A DNA stretch of 7,363 nt from assembly GCA_002299675.1 (NCBI GenBank), contig DBOW01000001.1, forward strand, positions 485 through 7,847, written 5' to 3'. Position 1 is the stretch's first letter. Each line of letters opens with the position of its first letter. A program made the position numbers and the translations under genes. A model generated the notes under the pieces. It saw only the letters and a list, made by a program, of their open reading frames with translations, did no database searches and was not told the DNA's origin. This document shows positions 6,313 to 7,363 of this stretch, piece by piece. Origin of the DNA: Solobacterium sp. UBA636. GTDB taxonomy: Bacteria > Bacillota_I > Bacilli_A > Erysipelotrichales > Erysipelotrichaceae.

Positions 6313-7263
6313 ATGAACCATATTGATTTAGTTGATAAATATTATGATTTAAATAAAGATAAGAAGCTGGTAAGGTTTCATCTGAGTTATGAAAATCTGG
6401 ATGAAGCCTTAGAGCTTTCCTTTAATAATACTTATCGTTTTAAGAAAGAAATTATTGAACAGATTGATGAACAGCTGAATGATATTCCAAAGGATTATAA
6501 GTGTGATCTGAAAATCAGTTTTAAGGAAAAGATAGATTCTAAGACGGTAGTTGATTCTTTCTATGACGAACTGTCATTCATAAATTATCATAACCGTAAC
6601 AACAATAATCGTAAGCATCTTACTATTGCGATACTTTTCTTAAGCGGTCTGATACTGCTTCTGTTAAATCTGTTTCTTAACAATCATACCTTGTTTACTG
6701 ACGTGGTACTTAATGAATCGGTTAACTGGGTTATTGATACTTTTGCGTGTGTGCTGATATGGGAAGGTTTTACTCTGCTGTTTCTTATTTACTATAACGA
6801 AGAGATACCGGCTGTTAAGATAGTGAAGCGTATTAATTCACTGATTGTGATTAATAATGATAAGGAAGAAATATTTGTTAACGATCGAAAGAATATTCAT
6901 TCATATTCTTTCTTTGATATTTCCGCAGCCTGTATGCTTACCGGTTCAGTAATACTGCTGGTGGATGTTTTCTATGAGGTTTTATCATTTATAGATCTTA
7001 ATGTATTTAATATTTTATATGTTGCGGTCTTTGTGTTTGTGGTAATGTATGAGATGGTTATTGCGCTAGGGGCATTTTTCAGTTATCTGAAAAGTGAAAA
7101 CTTCTTTACCAGGATTTTTAAGTTCCTGCTCATAATTGATCTGGGAATGAATTTTATGGGACTTGTCACCGGTACTGGTGTGTCATGGCTCTGGTTTGTT
7201 TATGATCTGCTGTTTATGGTATCACTCATAATTGAAAGTAAGAAGGCTCGGGTTAAATCCTGA
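6313..7263 (+). CDS. Six-helix membrane protein of unknown function in exporter operon
   Basis: I do not recognise this 316-residue protein as a named family. Residues 1-100 are a charged, probably cytoplasmic domain, ending in an Asn-rich stretch (NYHNRNNNNRK). Six membrane helices follow at about 103-122, 137-161, 202-222, 231-256, 269-286 and 290-308, with a basic 40-residue loop (162-200) and a basic C-terminus (KKARVKS), consistent with both ends inside. Acidic residues lie within helices 2 to 6: Asp142 and Glu151 (VLIWEGF), Asp218, Glu247, Asp276 and Asp298. The gene starts 3 bases after the upstream stop with no clear ribosome binding site, suggesting translational coupling, and it is the last gene before a terminator. 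Possible roles by context are producer immunity, an exporter accessory or sensing. None is shown by the sequence. Confidence 0.85.
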   Translation: MNHIDLVDKYYDLNKDKKLVRFHLSYENLDEALELSFNNTYRFKKEIIEQIDEQLNDIPKDYKCDLKISFKEKIDSKTVVDSFYDELSFINYHNRNNNNRKHLTIAILFLSGLILLLLNLFLNNHTLFTDVVLNESVNWVIDTFACVLIWEGFTLLFLIYYNEEIPAVKIVKRINSLIVINNDKEEIFVNDRKNIHSYSFFDISAACMLTGSVILLVDVFYEVLSFIDLNVFNILYVAVFVFVVMYEMVIALGAFFSYLKSENFFTRIFKFLLIIDLGMNFMGLVTGTGVSWLWFVYDLLFMVSLIIESKKARVKS

Positions 7264-7271
7264 GTCTTTTT
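7245..7271 (+). terminator. Rho-independent terminator overlapping the last stop codon
   Basis: GGCTCGGG (7245-7252) pairs with CCTGAGTC (7259-7266) over 8 positions, six Watson-Crick and two G-U, around a 6-base loop, followed by TTTTT (7267-7271). The TGA stop of the membrane protein gene (7261-7263) lies inside the 3' arm. The G-U pairs and T-tract both point to termination of the rightward operon. This marks the end of the exporter transcript. Confidence 0.8.
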
Positions 7272-7363
7272 GTGTCAGAATCATGGTTATTTTTACAAAT
7301 ATGTTTTTCTCTACAGTATCGGTATTTACCAGTTTCTATGCGGTCAATGATTATTATGGGTGC
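7272..7363. other. Window end, no gene assignable
   Basis: Beyond the terminator, 92 bases remain. A + strand frame is open from ATG 7283 to the window edge (27 codons) but has no ribosome binding site. A - strand frame is open from the edge to a stop at 7253-7255 (about 36 codons) and could be the end of a convergent gene. Both are short enough to be chance, and neither matches a family I recognise. Confidence 0.3.

Noticed and set aside
7253..7363. Possible end of a convergent - strand gene and a possible + strand gene start at 7283
   Set aside because: Each is under 40 codons, without a family match or, for the + frame, a ribosome binding site. The window ends before either can be judged.

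Overview
The window looks like chromosomal DNA from a low-GC Gram-positive anaerobe, most probably a Lachnospiraceae relative (Butyrivibrio/Pseudobutyrivibrio type). The grounds are AT-rich coding sequence, frequent AGA and ATA codons, strong AGGTG/AAAGGA ribosome binding sites with tight gene packing, an Rpn-type nuclease of the kind very common in that family, and a Gram-positive form of an NHLM peptide exporter. This placement is inference from sequence style; no rRNA or other marker gene is present.

Left part (1-1250, decaying to about 1350): a short leader with a possible promoter, then a full-length PD-(D/E)XK nuclease of the Rpn / 'putative transposase' family (150-965). Its C-terminal tail (coiled coil plus a small helix-turn-helix-like end) is repeated directly downstream as a free-standing 86-residue gene (990-1250). 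It appears again as a third, start-less copy with small deletions (about 1256-1350). The tail inside the nuclease gene has its own ribosome binding site and ATG (783), and the free-standing copy begins at the same methionine. This suggests an intragenic small regulator of the nuclease that has been duplicated into a separate gene. A 13-bp hairpin with a U-rich 3' side (1371-1413) may end this unit.

Right part (1447-7263): a four-gene operon, all on the + strand, with gaps of 7, 8 and 3 bases. It holds a very short HlyD-like adaptor (157 residues), an NHLM-type peptidase/permease/ATPase with an intact C39 protease (727 residues), a second NHLM-type permease/ATPase (729 residues), and a six-helix membrane protein of unknown function (316 residues). 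A perfect TATAAT lies 22 bases before the first gene, and a rho-independent terminator overlaps the last stop codon. By family knowledge, such systems cut the double-glycine leader from a ribosomally made peptide (NHLP/Nif11-type precursor) and export the product across the cytoplasmic membrane. No precursor peptide or modification enzyme is visible here, so the cargo must be encoded elsewhere.

The points most worth following up are the tandem tail copies of the nuclease (a candidate toxin/small-inhibitor arrangement), the stripped-down adaptor, and the unknown membrane protein with an acidic residue inside five of its six predicted helices.
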